Shown: positions 15,836 to 24,371, counted from the first letter of the stretch. The stretch is 64,000 bases of DNA from Palsa-892 sp035295845 (GCA_035295845.1 DATGIF010000015.1:75151-139150), one strand, 5' to 3'. The notes: generated by a model from the letters alone, not told the origin. Translations and numbers: made by a program.

Positions 15836-16675
15836 ATGGGCGAGAAGAAACGACCAACCGTGTGTATATTTTGTGGTGGCACTCCGCTTACGGAAGAACA
15901 CGTTTATGGAAAATGGTTGCGTCGCGAAATTCCAAAAAACGAAGTCAATCATAGGCGCCTAAACGCCATCGAACATACCGACCGCTCTGATTTCAAAGTA
16001 AAACTCCAAGGCGGAGATGGTCGCGTGTTGAAGATTAAGTGCGCATGCAAAGTATGTAACACAGGCTGGATGCGAGATTTTCAAAACGAGGCAATGCAAG
16101 TTGTTAAACCGATGGCTTTGGGAAAGCCGATATTGCTTGACGGGCGAAAGCAACTGATTATCGCAAATTGGGCAACGATGGTGACGATGACGAGTGAATT
16201 TATTGACCCGGCAACCGTTTCAATTTCCCAAGACGAACGAACATTTTTCCACAAAAATAAATTTCCACCCGACAATTTTAGAATTTGGATTGGACGATTA
16301 CCTATGGGATTGTGGAGGCCAACACGCGTTCACATACCAATGGCGATTAAAGAGCAAGATAAACCAAACGACGATGCGATGGAGAATCTGAACACCCAAG
16401 CCTCAACTCATGTCATTGGTGAATTATTTATCCACGTGCTTAGTTCTCCCTTCAAAAACATCGTCAGAGATTGGTCGATGCCAATGCCTGCCTCCTCAGC
16501 GCTCGTTGAGATTTGGCCGCTTCCAAGTCGGCTATCAATCGTGTGGCCGCAACATGTTTCGATGACTGGTCAAATGGCGGACACGGCGGCGGGAGCGTTC
16601 TATCAATATAGCAAAGGCGTCGAGAATAGATTCAGGAAACGACTCGGGTACGCTTATGATGCGAGCGCAGTATAG
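15836..16675 (+). CDS. HNH-like nuclease protein
   Basis: This is a 279-residue protein. The N-terminal part has CIFCGG, then LTEEHVYGKWL, then VCNTGWM: paired Cys, a central E-H, and a C-N-x-G-W motif, the pattern of a zinc-supported HNH-type fold found in many uncharacterised proteins. The C-terminal 180 residues are mixed alpha/beta without motifs I know. It follows the polymerase and the Cys-rich gene on the same strand with a 12-bp gap, so a common operon is likely. Nuclease activity is inferred from the motif only. Confidence 0.65.
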   Translation: MGEKKRPTVCIFCGGTPLTEEHVYGKWLRREIPKNEVNHRRLNAIEHTDRSDFKVKLQGGDGRVLKIKCACKVCNTGWMRDFQNEAMQVVKPMALGKPILLDGRKQLIIANWATMVTMTSEFIDPATVSISQDERTFFHKNKFPPDNFRIWIGRLPMGLWRPTRVHIPMAIKEQDKPNDDAMENLNTQASTHVIGELFIHVLSSPFKNIVRDWSMPMPASSALVEIWPLPSRLSIVWPQHVSMTGQMADTAAGAFYQYSKGVENRFRKRLGYAYDASAV

Positions 16676-16679
16676 AAAT

Positions 16680-17336
16680 CTAGGCCGCGTCCTTTTGCTC
16701 GCCGGTCAAAACAATTTTTAAAAGGCCATTTTCAAGAGGCCGATGGAGCTTGAGCGCCCGTTCGGTTGGAGCCGTGAGCCATGTTTCCCATTCCTCCGGC
16801 TCTGTGAGCACCACCGGCATTGCTTTGGAATGGACCGGATTCACATCCCTATTCGGATCAGTCGTTAGAAACGAATAAAGCAAATGGCCCCCCGTCACAG
16901 GATCGGCTTTCGTTCCGCGCGTGCCTGTCCACTCTCGCCAGATACCGGCGAAAAAGAAAATCGGCCGCTTTTCTGACAACGCAAACCAAGTAGCGGTTTT
17001 ACGCTTCGTCCTTGGATCAAGTTTGTCGGTGAATTCGCAAAAAGAAGTTACAGGCACTAAACACCGTTGTTCTGGCTTAAGCCATGGCTTCCAGAACCCA
17101 CTTTTGACATTACGAACGTTCACTACGTAGCCGCCACCTTTAAAAATTGCTGGCTTAGGAAACCCCCATCGCATTTTGATTAGTTCGGTGCCCTTGTCAG
17201 TTTGGCGTACTACAGGCGCAACGCCATCCGGGTAGATTGTAGACGCCAAATTTGCCCGACCCGTGTTGTCCTTCATCGCCTTGATGAGCGCGAGGATCGC
17301 TGCTTGGCCCTTAGTCAGTGAGTAGCGAGTGCACAT
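16680..17336 (-). CDS. SRAP-domain protein (YedK/HMCES family)
   Basis: SRAP proteins crosslink to abasic sites in single-stranded DNA through the N-terminal Cys exposed after Met removal. The ATG at 17334-17336 gives MCTRYS, so Cys2 is correctly placed; an in-frame start 12 bp upstream would bury it. Other active-site residues are visible: N-V-R-N, SFCEF (Glu) and PVHSKAMPVVL (His). Length is 218 residues, normal for the family. It converges on the HNH-like gene and is near the Y-family polymerase, fitting the known link of SRAP genes with SOS and translesion cassettes. Confidence 0.9.
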   Translation of the reverse strand: MCTRYSLTKGQAAILALIKAMKDNTGRANLASTIYPDGVAPVVRQTDKGTELIKMRWGFPKPAIFKGGGYVVNVRNVKSGFWKPWLKPEQRCLVPVTSFCEFTDKLDPRTKRKTATWFALSEKRPIFFFAGIWREWTGTRGTKADPVTGGHLLYSFLTTDPNRDVNPVHSKAMPVVLTEPEEWETWLTAPTERALKLHRPLENGLLKIVLTGEQKDAA

Positions 17337-17435
17337 GCCGCCTAACATGATCTGCGGGCGGCTTAGGTCAAGTCGTTTGAAGATAGAAATAGGGCGTATG
17401 AGCGGTTTTTTTCCCTTTAAAAGAACGAGCCCTTC

Positions 17436-17475
17436 TGAGTATTATTTATTGAGTATCATTCCTCTGAGTATCATT
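17436..17475. repeat. Three direct repeats of TGAGTATYATT
   Basis: Copies lie at 17436-17446, 17450-17460 and 17465-17475, spaced 14-15 bp. They lie just downstream of the stop of the HTH gene and adjacent to a second, longer repeat array. Iteron-like in arrangement. Confidence 0.7.
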
Positions 17476-17484
17476 AAGGAGGAT

Positions 17485-17556
17485 CGGAAGTTTTTTACCG
17501 GTCTAGAGCGGACGGTTTCTTCCGGTCTAGAGCGGAAGTTTTCTTCCGGTCTGCAT
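17485..17556. repeat. Three tandem 24-bp repeats, iteron-like, partly inside the HTH gene
   Basis: Units are 17485-17508, 17509-17532 and 17533-17556. Each contains a CGGAAG...CTTCCG-type palindrome followed by GTCTAGAG (first two units) or GTCTGCAT (third). The array overlaps the 3' end of the HTH gene, where 24 bp equals 8 codons, so it encodes a DRKK(T/P)SAL repeat. Likely binding sites of the protein itself or of a replication factor (inference). Confidence 0.8.
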
Positions 17557-17920
17557 GGGAAATTCTAGAGCTCTTTGGCGTCAAATTGAGTTCGTAGATA
17601 TTGGTCTTGCCTTGTCCTCTCTGTTGGATCGTAAGTAGGCCATTAGCCTCAAGCGACTTGAGGTGGGTGCGAACGCTTCTTCCGGTTAGGCCCATGTCGT
17701 GGGCCAATCGTTCCTGCCCTGGGAAGCAAAAATCGTTTTGCCACGCGTAGCTCAGCAACATAGCAAACGCCATTTTATCGCCGGAAGAGAGTTTTCGAGA
17801 TTTCAATAGGAAATTGGGCACCTGCGTGAAGCCCATCGCGGTCGCCGCGTCGGCGCCCTTCAGTATGATGTTTTTATCCTTGATCAGTTCGCCAATACTC
17901 TTTGCTGACGAAAATTCCAT
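17495..17920 (-). CDS. Helix-turn-helix DNA-binding protein, replication-initiator-like
   Basis: This is a 141-residue protein. Residues about 30-110 form a winged HTH: VPNFLLKSRKLSSGDKM, FPGQERLAHDMGLTGRSVRT and LKSLEANGLLTI, the HTH_36-like type common in plasmid and integrative-element replication or control proteins. The C-terminus is a repeated peptide (DRKKTSAL, DRKKPSAL) encoded by the 24-bp repeats. The gene therefore carries iteron-like DNA in its own 3' end, and a second repeat set follows it. Candidate origin-binding or autoregulatory protein. Confidence 0.72.
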   Translation of the reverse strand: MEFSSAKSIGELIKDKNIILKGADAATAMGFTQVPNFLLKSRKLSSGDKMAFAMLLSYAWQNDFCFPGQERLAHDMGLTGRSVRTHLKSLEANGLLTIQQRGQGKTNIYELNLTPKSSRISHADRKKTSALDRKKPSALDR

Positions 17921-17970
17921 ATAAGGACATTATACGGCTCTAGAGGCATCGCCGCCAGGTTATCCCCTTT

Positions 17971-18654
17971 TCAGGTCAACCTGCGGATCATAGGAAGACT
18001 TGTAGGATCAAATTCAAACGTAGCGACAACTTCTCGGGCGTCTTCGCCAGAAACTCTTACGACGAAGGTGCTCCTCTTCTTCAAAATATCATGCGGGTGC
18101 TCTTGCTTTTCCACATGATCATCGAGGCCAAATAGATAAACGAGTACCTCCGCTTCCGGGTGAATGTCTGTCGGTTTCAATAGAACCTTACGATCAATAT
18201 TCTCATCGATATACTCTGTGAGGTGCTTCTTATCCCACCGAGCTATAACGTGTCGTATAGTTTTGTCGGTCGTCTTATTCTTAACTCCAAAAAAATAGCG
18301 AGAGCTAGAACTATGAAGCGATGCAGTGACCTCTCTGTATTGTTTTTTGCTGGGGTCGTAGAGAATTTCTAATTTATCTTGGCTTTTTAATTGGGATAAC
18401 TCTGTCGTTGCTTGTCGGAGAAAGTAGTAAGGCGCGTAAAGTATGCGCCCCAGCACTATCAGAATCCAAATCAAACCTGCGCTGACAATTCCAAATTCGA
18501 TCTGCCCCGGAATTGTTGTCGGAAGTATCACATCAGATCTTCCGATTGTTCGTAGCAGGACCCAAAGAACGGCCGCACCTGCGAATGGAGCCCAAGCAGC
18601 AGACATCGAGACCGACCCCCGCAGGGCAAAGAAAATGACTTTCAAGAACATCAT
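17971..18654 (-). CDS. Predicted membrane protein with cytoplasmic C-terminal domain
   Basis: This is a 227-residue protein. An N-terminal hydrophobic segment (AAWAPFAGAAVLWVLLRTIG), then IEFGIVSAGLIWILIVLG, make two transmembrane helices by about residue 75. The remaining 150 residues form a soluble domain with beta-rich character (REVTASLHSSSSRYFFGVKN, STFVVRVSGEDAREVVATFEF). No catalytic motif is seen. I do not recognise the family. It lies between two DNA-binding protein genes on the same strand. Confidence 0.6.
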   Translation of the reverse strand: MMFLKVIFFALRGSVSMSAAWAPFAGAAVLWVLLRTIGRSDVILPTTIPGQIEFGIVSAGLIWILIVLGRILYAPYYFLRQATTELSQLKSQDKLEILYDPSKKQYREVTASLHSSSSRYFFGVKNKTTDKTIRHVIARWDKKHLTEYIDENIDRKVLLKPTDIHPEAEVLVYLFGLDDHVEKQEHPHDILKKRSTFVVRVSGEDAREVVATFEFDPTSLPMIRRLT

Positions 18655-18683
18655 CGAACTCCGGCGCGGCGACGAATTATGCC

Positions 18684-19241
18684 CTACTCCTTGGGCGGCT
18701 GGCTATTAGGTGCCGCGAGCAATGGTGTGAGCATTTTTTGCAGGCCAGCTATTAGAACGTTTGTTTCTCGTGCTCTCTCAGTGAGCTCTTTTATCTGGTT
18801 GTCTTTCACACCAATTTGGCCACGCAAAAAATCATTCTCCCGCTCCAGCTGCACGAGATAGCGCGACGGGTTTGAAGCTGTTGTCGCGTCCTGTCGCGAC
18901 TGGTCGGGCGCCTTCACGCCACTGTTCTGCGGCGGAATATCGTTATTTTGAGGTCTAGTGTTGGTCGCGACATGTCGCGAAGCGTCGCGACTTGTCGCAG
19001 GAGTGACTTCCTCAATATAGGCGATGTGTTTTTCGACCGAATCCGGTTCGATGAGGTATCTCTCGCCAAAACCGGTCTCGATCAGCCGGCACTGCAAATG
19101 ACCTTTGGCGCAATATCGCTGAATGCTGCGAGGGGTGCGGGGGTGTCCGGCACGGGCATACCGCTCAAGAGCCTCGTCGATCGAGAGGATGAAATCGCTG
19201 TCGCGTCTGGTCACGTCCTGTCGCGACTGGTCGTCGGTCAT
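18684..19241 (-). CDS. DNA-binding protein with MerR-like N-terminal helix region and coiled coil
   Basis: From the ATG at 19239-19241 the protein has 185 residues (the frame is open to 19307). Residues about 10-65 (IDEALERYARAG, PRTPRSIQRYCAKG, RYLIEPDSVEKHIA) resemble a MerR-like/excisionase-type DNA-binding helix pair. A Thr/Ser/Arg/Asn-rich linker follows, then a coiled coil (YLVQLERENDFLRGQIGVKDN) at about 140-175. Three clusters of the palindrome GTCGCGAC fall inside the gene and encode SRQD, SRD and SRQDAT peptides. It may bind those sites itself. Functions in control, partition or excision are all possible. Confidence 0.65.
   Translation of the reverse strand: MTDDQSRQDVTRRDSDFILSIDEALERYARAGHPRTPRSIQRYCAKGHLQCRLIETGFGERYLIEPDSVEKHIAYIEEVTPATSRDASRHVATNTRPQNNDIPPQNSGVKAPDQSRQDATTASNPSRYLVQLERENDFLRGQIGVKDNQIKELTERARETNVLIAGLQKMLTPLLAAPNSQPPKE
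18883..18910. repeat. GTCGCGAC-type repeat cluster 1
   Basis: Units start at 18883, 18893 and 18903 (GTCGCGTC, GTCGCGAC, GTCGGGCG) with exactly 10-bp spacing, inside the coding region of the DNA-binding protein. Confidence 0.75.
18964..19001. repeat. GTCGCGAC-type repeat cluster 2
   Basis: Four units start at 18964, 18974, 18984 and 18994 (GTCGCGAC, GTCGCGAA, GTCGCGAC, GTCGCAGG) at exactly 10-bp spacing, one helical turn, so all sites face the same side of the DNA. Confidence 0.8.
19200..19239. repeat. GTCGCGAC-type repeat cluster 3
   Basis: Units start at 19200, 19210, 19220 and 19230 (GTCGCGTC, GTCACGTC, GTCGCGAC, GTCGTCGG), again at 10-bp spacing. The cluster ends at the start codon of the DNA-binding protein gene, a place suited to autorepression. 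Confidence 0.78.
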
Positions 19242-19402
19242 ATGTCTTGATGATAACCCAGCTCGCCTCCACCTCTCGCGGGTTATCCCCACGCAAAGTA
19301 TATTCACGCTGCGCCCAGACCCACTTAACCCGCAAATCTCGGGGTGATTAATAGGCCACGGCAGGGTACAACCAAAAGGCGATTAGGACGATCATTCTTC
19401 GA

Positions 19403-22400
19403 ATGCCAACCACGCAGACAAACGATCGCAATCTATTTGGGGTCTTACAACGCCTCTTGAGCGAGGCGCGAGCGCGTTTGATTCAGACTGACAGCCGAAA
19501 TCGACTGATAAATACGCCTAGAAATGCGCGCAGGTCTAAATCGCTTTCTATTGTTGATGGAAGTGCGGACGAAATCTTTCGTGCTTTGCTTCGTCAGCGA
19601 AGCATGTTGCCCTTTGTTGGCGCTCCAGAAGTCGACCCAAACGGGTTTACTCAGATAACTCAAGGTGCGCTGGGCAGGGGACAGAGAGAAGCCTTAGCGC
19701 TTCAAACTCAACTAACCACAGAGGGTTTACAGAAGCGCTTAATCAGTCTGTTTCGCGATGCAAAGACATTAGAAGAGGAGCAAGGTGTCAACGTCCTCTA
19801 TCTCGCGATTGGTTTTTTACGTTGGTTCGAAGATGAGAGTTCAGAGGTAGTGCGCGAAGCACCACTGATACTGCTTCCAGTTACCCTTGTACGAAACAAT
19901 GCGCGCTCATCCTTTCGGCTGTCGGTACGGGATGACGACATTGTAGCCAATCTTCCGCTGCAAGAACGCCTTCTGCGACAATTCGATATTTCGCTTCCTG
20001 ATATTTCTGATTCAGAAGATTGGACTCCTACAGATTACTTCTCGTTGGTACGAAATGCGATTTCCGCGCAACCACGTTGGACCATTGACGATAATGGAAT
20101 GATGCTGGGCTTCTTTTCGTTTTCAAAGTTTTTGATGTTTCGCGACCTCGGAGCAGAGGTGTGGCCTAACAATTCAATTCTCATGCACACGATCTTGAGC
20201 GGGTTATTGGTTGATGGTTTTCCGCATGAAGAGCCGCTCTACCCTGAAGATGTTCAACTAGACAAAGTGTTCACGCCCGCAGACCTAATTCATGTCGTTG
20301 ATGCAGATGCCTCACAAGCACTTGTAATTGAGACAGTCCGAAAAGGTCGCAACTTAGTCGTTCAAGGACCACCAGGAACAGGTAAGTCCCAAACGATTAC
20401 CAATATAATTGCGGCGGCTGTTCACGACGGAAAACGTGTTCTATTCGTTGCGGAAAAAATGGCCGCATTGAACGTAGTTCATCAACGCCTGATGAGCGCT
20501 GGTCTCGGCGATCTATGCTTAGAGCTACATAGTCGCCAAGCAAACAAGCGCGAAGTAGTGCAAGAAATCGACCGAACTCTTCGTGCAATCCAAAGAGGTC
20601 CCGATGCAGGCGGGGAGCTTGATAAACTGAAAGTCGCTAGAGACTATTTGAATGCGAATGCGGAGAAACTACACAATCCATTACAACCGAGTGGCGTGAC
20701 TCCCTTTAGGGCGTTAGGCCAGCAAGTGAAGCTGACAGCTGAGGGACATACGGTACCAAAATTTAAAATAGCCAATATTACAAATTGGACTGAAGCAAAG
20801 ACTCGTACCCTTGTCGATGACATTCAAAGGCTTGCGGACATAACAACAATTGCCGGGCGAAAATACGAACATGTATGGCGAGGCGTTAATGCACTAACTC
20901 TACAGCCGGCGGATCGATTGCGACTCGGAGATGAATTAGAAAAATTTTTGAGCAGTGCGAAAGTATTCTCGAAGGCAGTATTAGAAATTGGAAAACGTAT
21001 TGGATACGCTACAGATTGCTCGGTTAGCCAAGTAGAATTACTCGCTCGTTTATTGCGTGAAGTCTCCTTACGTCCGAATGTATCCACCAGCCTGCTGGTA
21101 GCGATCGCCAAAGCGAATGATTTAGAACGTTTGAGCCGTGTAATGGTCTTCGGCAAAAAGTTTGTCGAAGTCCTTAATAGTTTAAATGGCGCATTCGTAG
21201 CTGCTGCTTGGAAATTTGATTTCGATTCGGTGCGTGAGGGGATCGTTAGCGGTATTGGTTCTTGGTTGAGCCGACGTCGCCGCAAGTATCGGCAAGCATC
21301 TAAAGAATTAGCAGCCCTACTTTCCAAAACTCTTCCGAAGCTAGCAGATGACCGCCTAAAGCTCATTGATAGTTTTTTGCGAGCGCGCGATCTTCGAATA
21401 CATATTGAAGCGGACAATGAGTATTGCAAAGCGGTCCTTGGAGACAATTGGAATGGCGTGGAAACTAATTTTACAGCGCTTGAGCAGGGTCTTTCGTGGA
21501 TTAGAAAAATCGTGGAGACCGATGCCGCAGCATCGTTAGTTCAGTGCGCAGAATTTGACGGAAACGCGGCGAAGCTAGCGCCGCTCCTAGACGTAATTGC
21601 CAAGAATTTTCACACCGATATGTCGGAACTCATGCAGACCCTTGACTTGGATGTTTATGCCGCATTCGGCGTGAATGATTTGAAGAATATTCCAATACAA
21701 ACCCTGTCACACCGTGGACAAGAGTGGATTAATAATTTGGGTCGCTTGGAAGAATGGGCTCAATTGGCTCGTGCCGATAGAATAGTTCGCGAAGAGGGCG
21801 GGGAAGCGGTTGCAGACGCACTAGCCACAGGTAATTTGAAACCGGAGCGAGCGGCGAGTGAGTTTCTTTACTCAAGAGCTGAAGCACTTTGGAAAACCGC
21901 TGTTGCTCGCGATCCGTCGCTTGCCAAAATGGATGGCGACGAGCGCTCACGGATTGTAAGCGAATTTTGTAAACTAGAAAAAATGCGTCGTAGCGCTATC
22001 GCGAATGATATCCGGATACGCCACCAGTCGTCATTGCCTCGGGGCGGAGCCGGAGAAATGGCGATCATTCGAGGCGAAATTGCAAAGCAGAGAGCGCACC
22101 TCCCAATAAGGCGATTAGTACAAAGAACGGCAAAAAGTCTTCTGTCTATTAAACCCGTTTTTCTTATGAGTCCAATTTCTGTTGCTCAATTTCTAGCTCC
22201 CGGAGCGGCAGAGTTTGACTTACTCGTCATCGACGAGGCGAGCCAAGTGCGGCCGGAAGATGCGCTGGGAGTAATTGCTCGGGTTAAGCAGATTGTTGTT
22301 GTAGGAGATAAAAAACAACTCCCTCCCACATCATTCTTTGATCGTGTTGTTGATGAGGACAGCGATCATGACCCTGACGACGAGGAAGCAAATGAGACCC

Positions 22401-23497
22401 CATTGGGCGGGGCAGCCCGAGCAACTGAGCTTGAAAGCATCTTGTCGGCCTGTGAAGCGAGGGGAATGCCGAACCGTATGCTCAATTGGCACTATCGCTC
22501 GCGCCACCCGTCATTGATCGAAGTTTCGAACGATGAGTTTTACGAGAACCGGCTTTTTTTGCCTCCGAGTCCACAAATATCGAGAGACGATATAGGTCTC
22601 GTGCTGCGTCGGGTGGCCGGGAGCTACGATCGTGGCGGGAAAAAAACCAACGAGGTCGAAGCAAAGGCGGTCGTTGAAGCTGTTCTACGCCATGTTCAAA
22701 AAAGTCCAGAACTTTCCCTCGGTGTGGTCACGTTTTCTATAAGCCAACGCGATCTAATAGAGGATCTATTGGAGTTAAAGCGCCGAGAAAATTCTGAGCT
22801 CGATGCGTACATGCAGAAATCCGACCGCGAACCAATGTTCGTCAAAAACTTGGAAAATGTGCAAGGTGATGAGCGCGATACCATCATAATTTCGGTTGGT
22901 TACGGACCGCGAATCGCGGGGTCCGGGCTTGATAGCATGCACTTCGGGCCTGTTTCCGCTGAAGGCGGAGAACGTCGACTGAATGTACTTTTCACGCGAG
23001 CGCGGGTTCGATGCGAGGTAATTGTCTCCTTTTCGTCAGGAGACATAGATTTAGCGCGAACAACCAAAGAGGGTCCGCGCATATTGAAACGATTTTTAAA
23101 ATATGCCGAAACAGGAAAGCTCGATCTACCCTTTGCGACTGGTGGAGATGCCGATTCTCCTTTTGAGGAAGCGGTGGCAAAATATATCGGGCAGCTAGGC
23201 TATTCGACAGACGCCCAAGTAGGTTCAGCCGGATTTAAAATTGATATGGCTGTGAAGAACCCTCAGCGGCCTGGTGAATACATTTTAGCGATTGAATGTG
23301 ATGGAGCCACTTATCATAGCGCACGATGGGCTAGAGAACGCGACAGGCTAAGACAAGAAGTTCTTGAGGGGCTTGGTTGGAAATTTTATCGTATCTGGAG
23401 CACAGACTGGTTTCGCACTCCAGAGCGAGCGAAAGCCAGGTTGGCCGAAGCACTAGCAACGGCAAAATTACGTGGCACACGAGAGGTTGCCACGTAA
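19403..23497 (+). CDS. Large SF1 helicase-nuclease (DUF4011 / AAA_11-AAA_12 / Vsr-like C-terminus)
   Basis: This is a 1364-residue protein. The N-terminal ~300 residues (SRNRLINTPRN, FLRWFED, EAPLILLPVTL) match the DUF4011 type region. Walker A is GPPGTGKSQTITNII at about residue 325; after a long helical insert the Walker B LLVIDEASQVRPEDAL, then VVGDKKQLPPTSFF, NWHYRSRHPSLIE, VQGDERDTIIIS and RLNVLFTRAR are SF1 (Upf1-like) helicase motifs. The last ~120 residues (SPFEEAVAKYI, VGSAGFKIDMAV, LAIECDGATYHSARWARERDRLRQ) are a Vsr/DUF559-like nuclease domain. Proteins of this layout occur in anti-phage islands; defence is likely but untested here. It is flanked by unrelated small genes, so it may act alone. 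Confidence 0.87.
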   Translation: MPTTQTNDRNLFGVLQRLLSEARARLIQTDSRNRLINTPRNARRSKSLSIVDGSADEIFRALLRQRSMLPFVGAPEVDPNGFTQITQGALGRGQREALALQTQLTTEGLQKRLISLFRDAKTLEEEQGVNVLYLAIGFLRWFEDESSEVVREAPLILLPVTLVRNNARSSFRLSVRDDDIVANLPLQERLLRQFDISLPDISDSEDWTPTDYFSLVRNAISAQPRWTIDDNGMMLGFFSFSKFLMFRDLGAEVWPNNSILMHTILSGLLVDGFPHEEPLYPEDVQLDKVFTPADLIHVVDADASQALVIETVRKGRNLVVQGPPGTGKSQTITNIIAAAVHDGKRVLFVAEKMAALNVVHQRLMSAGLGDLCLELHSRQANKREVVQEIDRTLRAIQRGPDAGGELDKLKVARDYLNANAEKLHNPLQPSGVTPFRALGQQVKLTAEGHTVPKFKIANITNWTEAKTRTLVDDIQRLADITTIAGRKYEHVWRGVNALTLQPADRLRLGDELEKFLSSAKVFSKAVLEIGKRIGYATDCSVSQVELLARLLREVSLRPNVSTSLLVAIAKANDLERLSRVMVFGKKFVEVLNSLNGAFVAAAWKFDFDSVREGIVSGIGSWLSRRRRKYRQASKELAALLSKTLPKLADDRLKLIDSFLRARDLRIHIEADNEYCKAVLGDNWNGVETNFTALEQGLSWIRKIVETDAAASLVQCAEFDGNAAKLAPLLDVIAKNFHTDMSELMQTLDLDVYAAFGVNDLKNIPIQTLSHRGQEWINNLGRLEEWAQLARADRIVREEGGEAVADALATGNLKPERAASEFLYSRAEALWKTAVARDPSLAKMDGDERSRIVSEFCKLEKMRRSAIANDIRIRHQSSLPRGGAGEMAIIRGEIAKQRAHLPIRRLVQRTAKSLLSIKPVFLMSPISVAQFLAPGAAEFDLLVIDEASQVRPEDALGVIARVKQIVVVGDKKQLPPTSFFDRVVDEDSDHDPDDEEANETPLGGAARATELESILSACEARGMPNRMLNWHYRSRHPSLIEVSNDEFYENRLFLPPSPQISRDDIGLVLRRVAGSYDRGGKKTNEVEAKAVVEAVLRHVQKSPELSLGVVTFSISQRDLIEDLLELKRRENSELDAYMQKSDREPMFVKNLENVQGDERDTIIISVGYGPRIAGSGLDSMHFGPVSAEGGERRLNVLFTRARVRCEVIVSFSSGDIDLARTTKEGPRILKRFLKYAETGKLDLPFATGGDADSPFEEAVAKYIGQLGYSTDAQVGSAGFKIDMAVKNPQRPGEYILAIECDGATYHSARWARERDRLRQEVLEGLGWKFYRIWSTDWFRTPERAKARLAEALATAKLRGTREVAT

Positions 23498-23569
23498 AGC
23501 AATTGAGCCACCGAGTATTCATGTTTTTAGATGGCGCTCTAGCCGCGAACATTTTTAAACGCTTTTTTA

Positions 23570-23604
23570 TGCCACAAGAAAAGCCCCCGCGTTTTGCGGG
23601 GGCC
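23570..23604 (-). terminator. Rho-independent terminator, convergent position
   Basis: The perfect stem GCCCCCGC / GCGGGGGC lies at 23583-23603 with loop GTTTT. On the minus strand it is followed by CTTTTCTT, so it best serves the minus-strand gene at 23645-23893; it may also stop transcripts of the helicase gene. Confidence 0.8.
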
Positions 23605-23644
23605 TGAGTTTCGGGCGTGATAGCTCGAAAGTTCAAAGATTAAT

Positions 23645-23893
23645 TTATCTGCGGCTGCGTCCAGCGTTTTCCTGCCGGCGCTTGCCGTTGTTCGCTGGCG
23701 TTTCTTTTTCTTCCTGTTTCGGCGGGCGCAAAACTATTTTTCCATTCAGCGGAAGCGCGTCAAGCAGGATATTAAAACCCTGTCCGTCCTGATGTGGGAA
23801 TGCAACGCCCACCGCGTTCCACCAATCGTCTTTATCGTCGCCTCGTTTAGTCACCACGTACGCGGTGAAGCTCGGCTGCTGCGCAGTAGCCAT
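23645..23893 (-). CDS. Small conserved protein of mobile elements
   Basis: This is an 82-residue protein. The core AYVVTKRGDDKDDWWNAVGVA then FPHQDGQGFNILLDALPLNG matches a small protein I recall as common on alphaproteobacterial plasmids and integrative elements; its role is unknown. The C-terminus is basic and disordered (KRRQENAGRSRR). A terminator follows 41 bp downstream. Confidence 0.68.
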   Translation of the reverse strand: MATAQQPSFTAYVVTKRGDDKDDWWNAVGVAFPHQDGQGFNILLDALPLNGKIVLRPPKQEEKETPANNGKRRQENAGRSRR

Positions 23894-23919
23894 CGGTGTT
23901 CTCCTCAGTGAGGGGTTGG

Positions 23920-24159
23920 TCAGGCGATGTGCACGTTCGCTCGTATGAGCGCGAGTGCGTCATCGATCGTTGCGACACGTTCGCGAACGATTTCTTCATT
24001 GACGAGTGACGGACCTTCTTCATCGACGCAGGTCGCAGTCAGCTCGACAAAAATTTTACCGTCAGCCTGGCGAGAAAGCGTCAGGCTAAAGAAAAGCGCT
24101 TCCGAGAGATTTGTAAGTGCGGCCGCGTTTGAAATTTGGGCGGGCGCTATGTCAAGCAT
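23920..24159 (-). CDS. Small hypothetical protein
   Basis: This is a 79-residue acidic protein without Cys or membrane segments, with alternating strand-like and helix-like stretches (ALFFSLTLSRQ, IFVELTATCVDEE, TIDDALALIRANVHIA). It is upstream of the small conserved gene at 23645-23893 on the same strand with a 26-bp gap, likely one transcript. No family recognised. Confidence 0.5.
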   Translation of the reverse strand: MLDIAPAQISNAAALTNLSEALFFSLTLSRQADGKIFVELTATCVDEEGPSLVNEEIVRERVATIDDALALIRANVHIA

Positions 24160-24371
24160 CAGCTCCTCCGTGCATAACCGGCGCCCGAAAAGTCAGGCGG
24201 CGGCGAACACGGCGGAGGGCTAAAGGCAGCCTACAGGTTTCTGCGGGCTTGCTGCAAACGAAGTTGCGTTGTCAAATATTTTAGATTTTCGCCAACATAA
24301 GACCGTTGGTAGCGCTTGCTTATAAAATATTGTATATACCAATTCTGATATTGCAAAAATGGAAATAAGAA

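Noticed and set aside
17436..17556. CRISPR array
   Set aside because: Units are directly tandem or 14-15 bp apart, without unique spacers, and no cas genes are present. The Cas4-like domain belongs to a TM0106-type protein.
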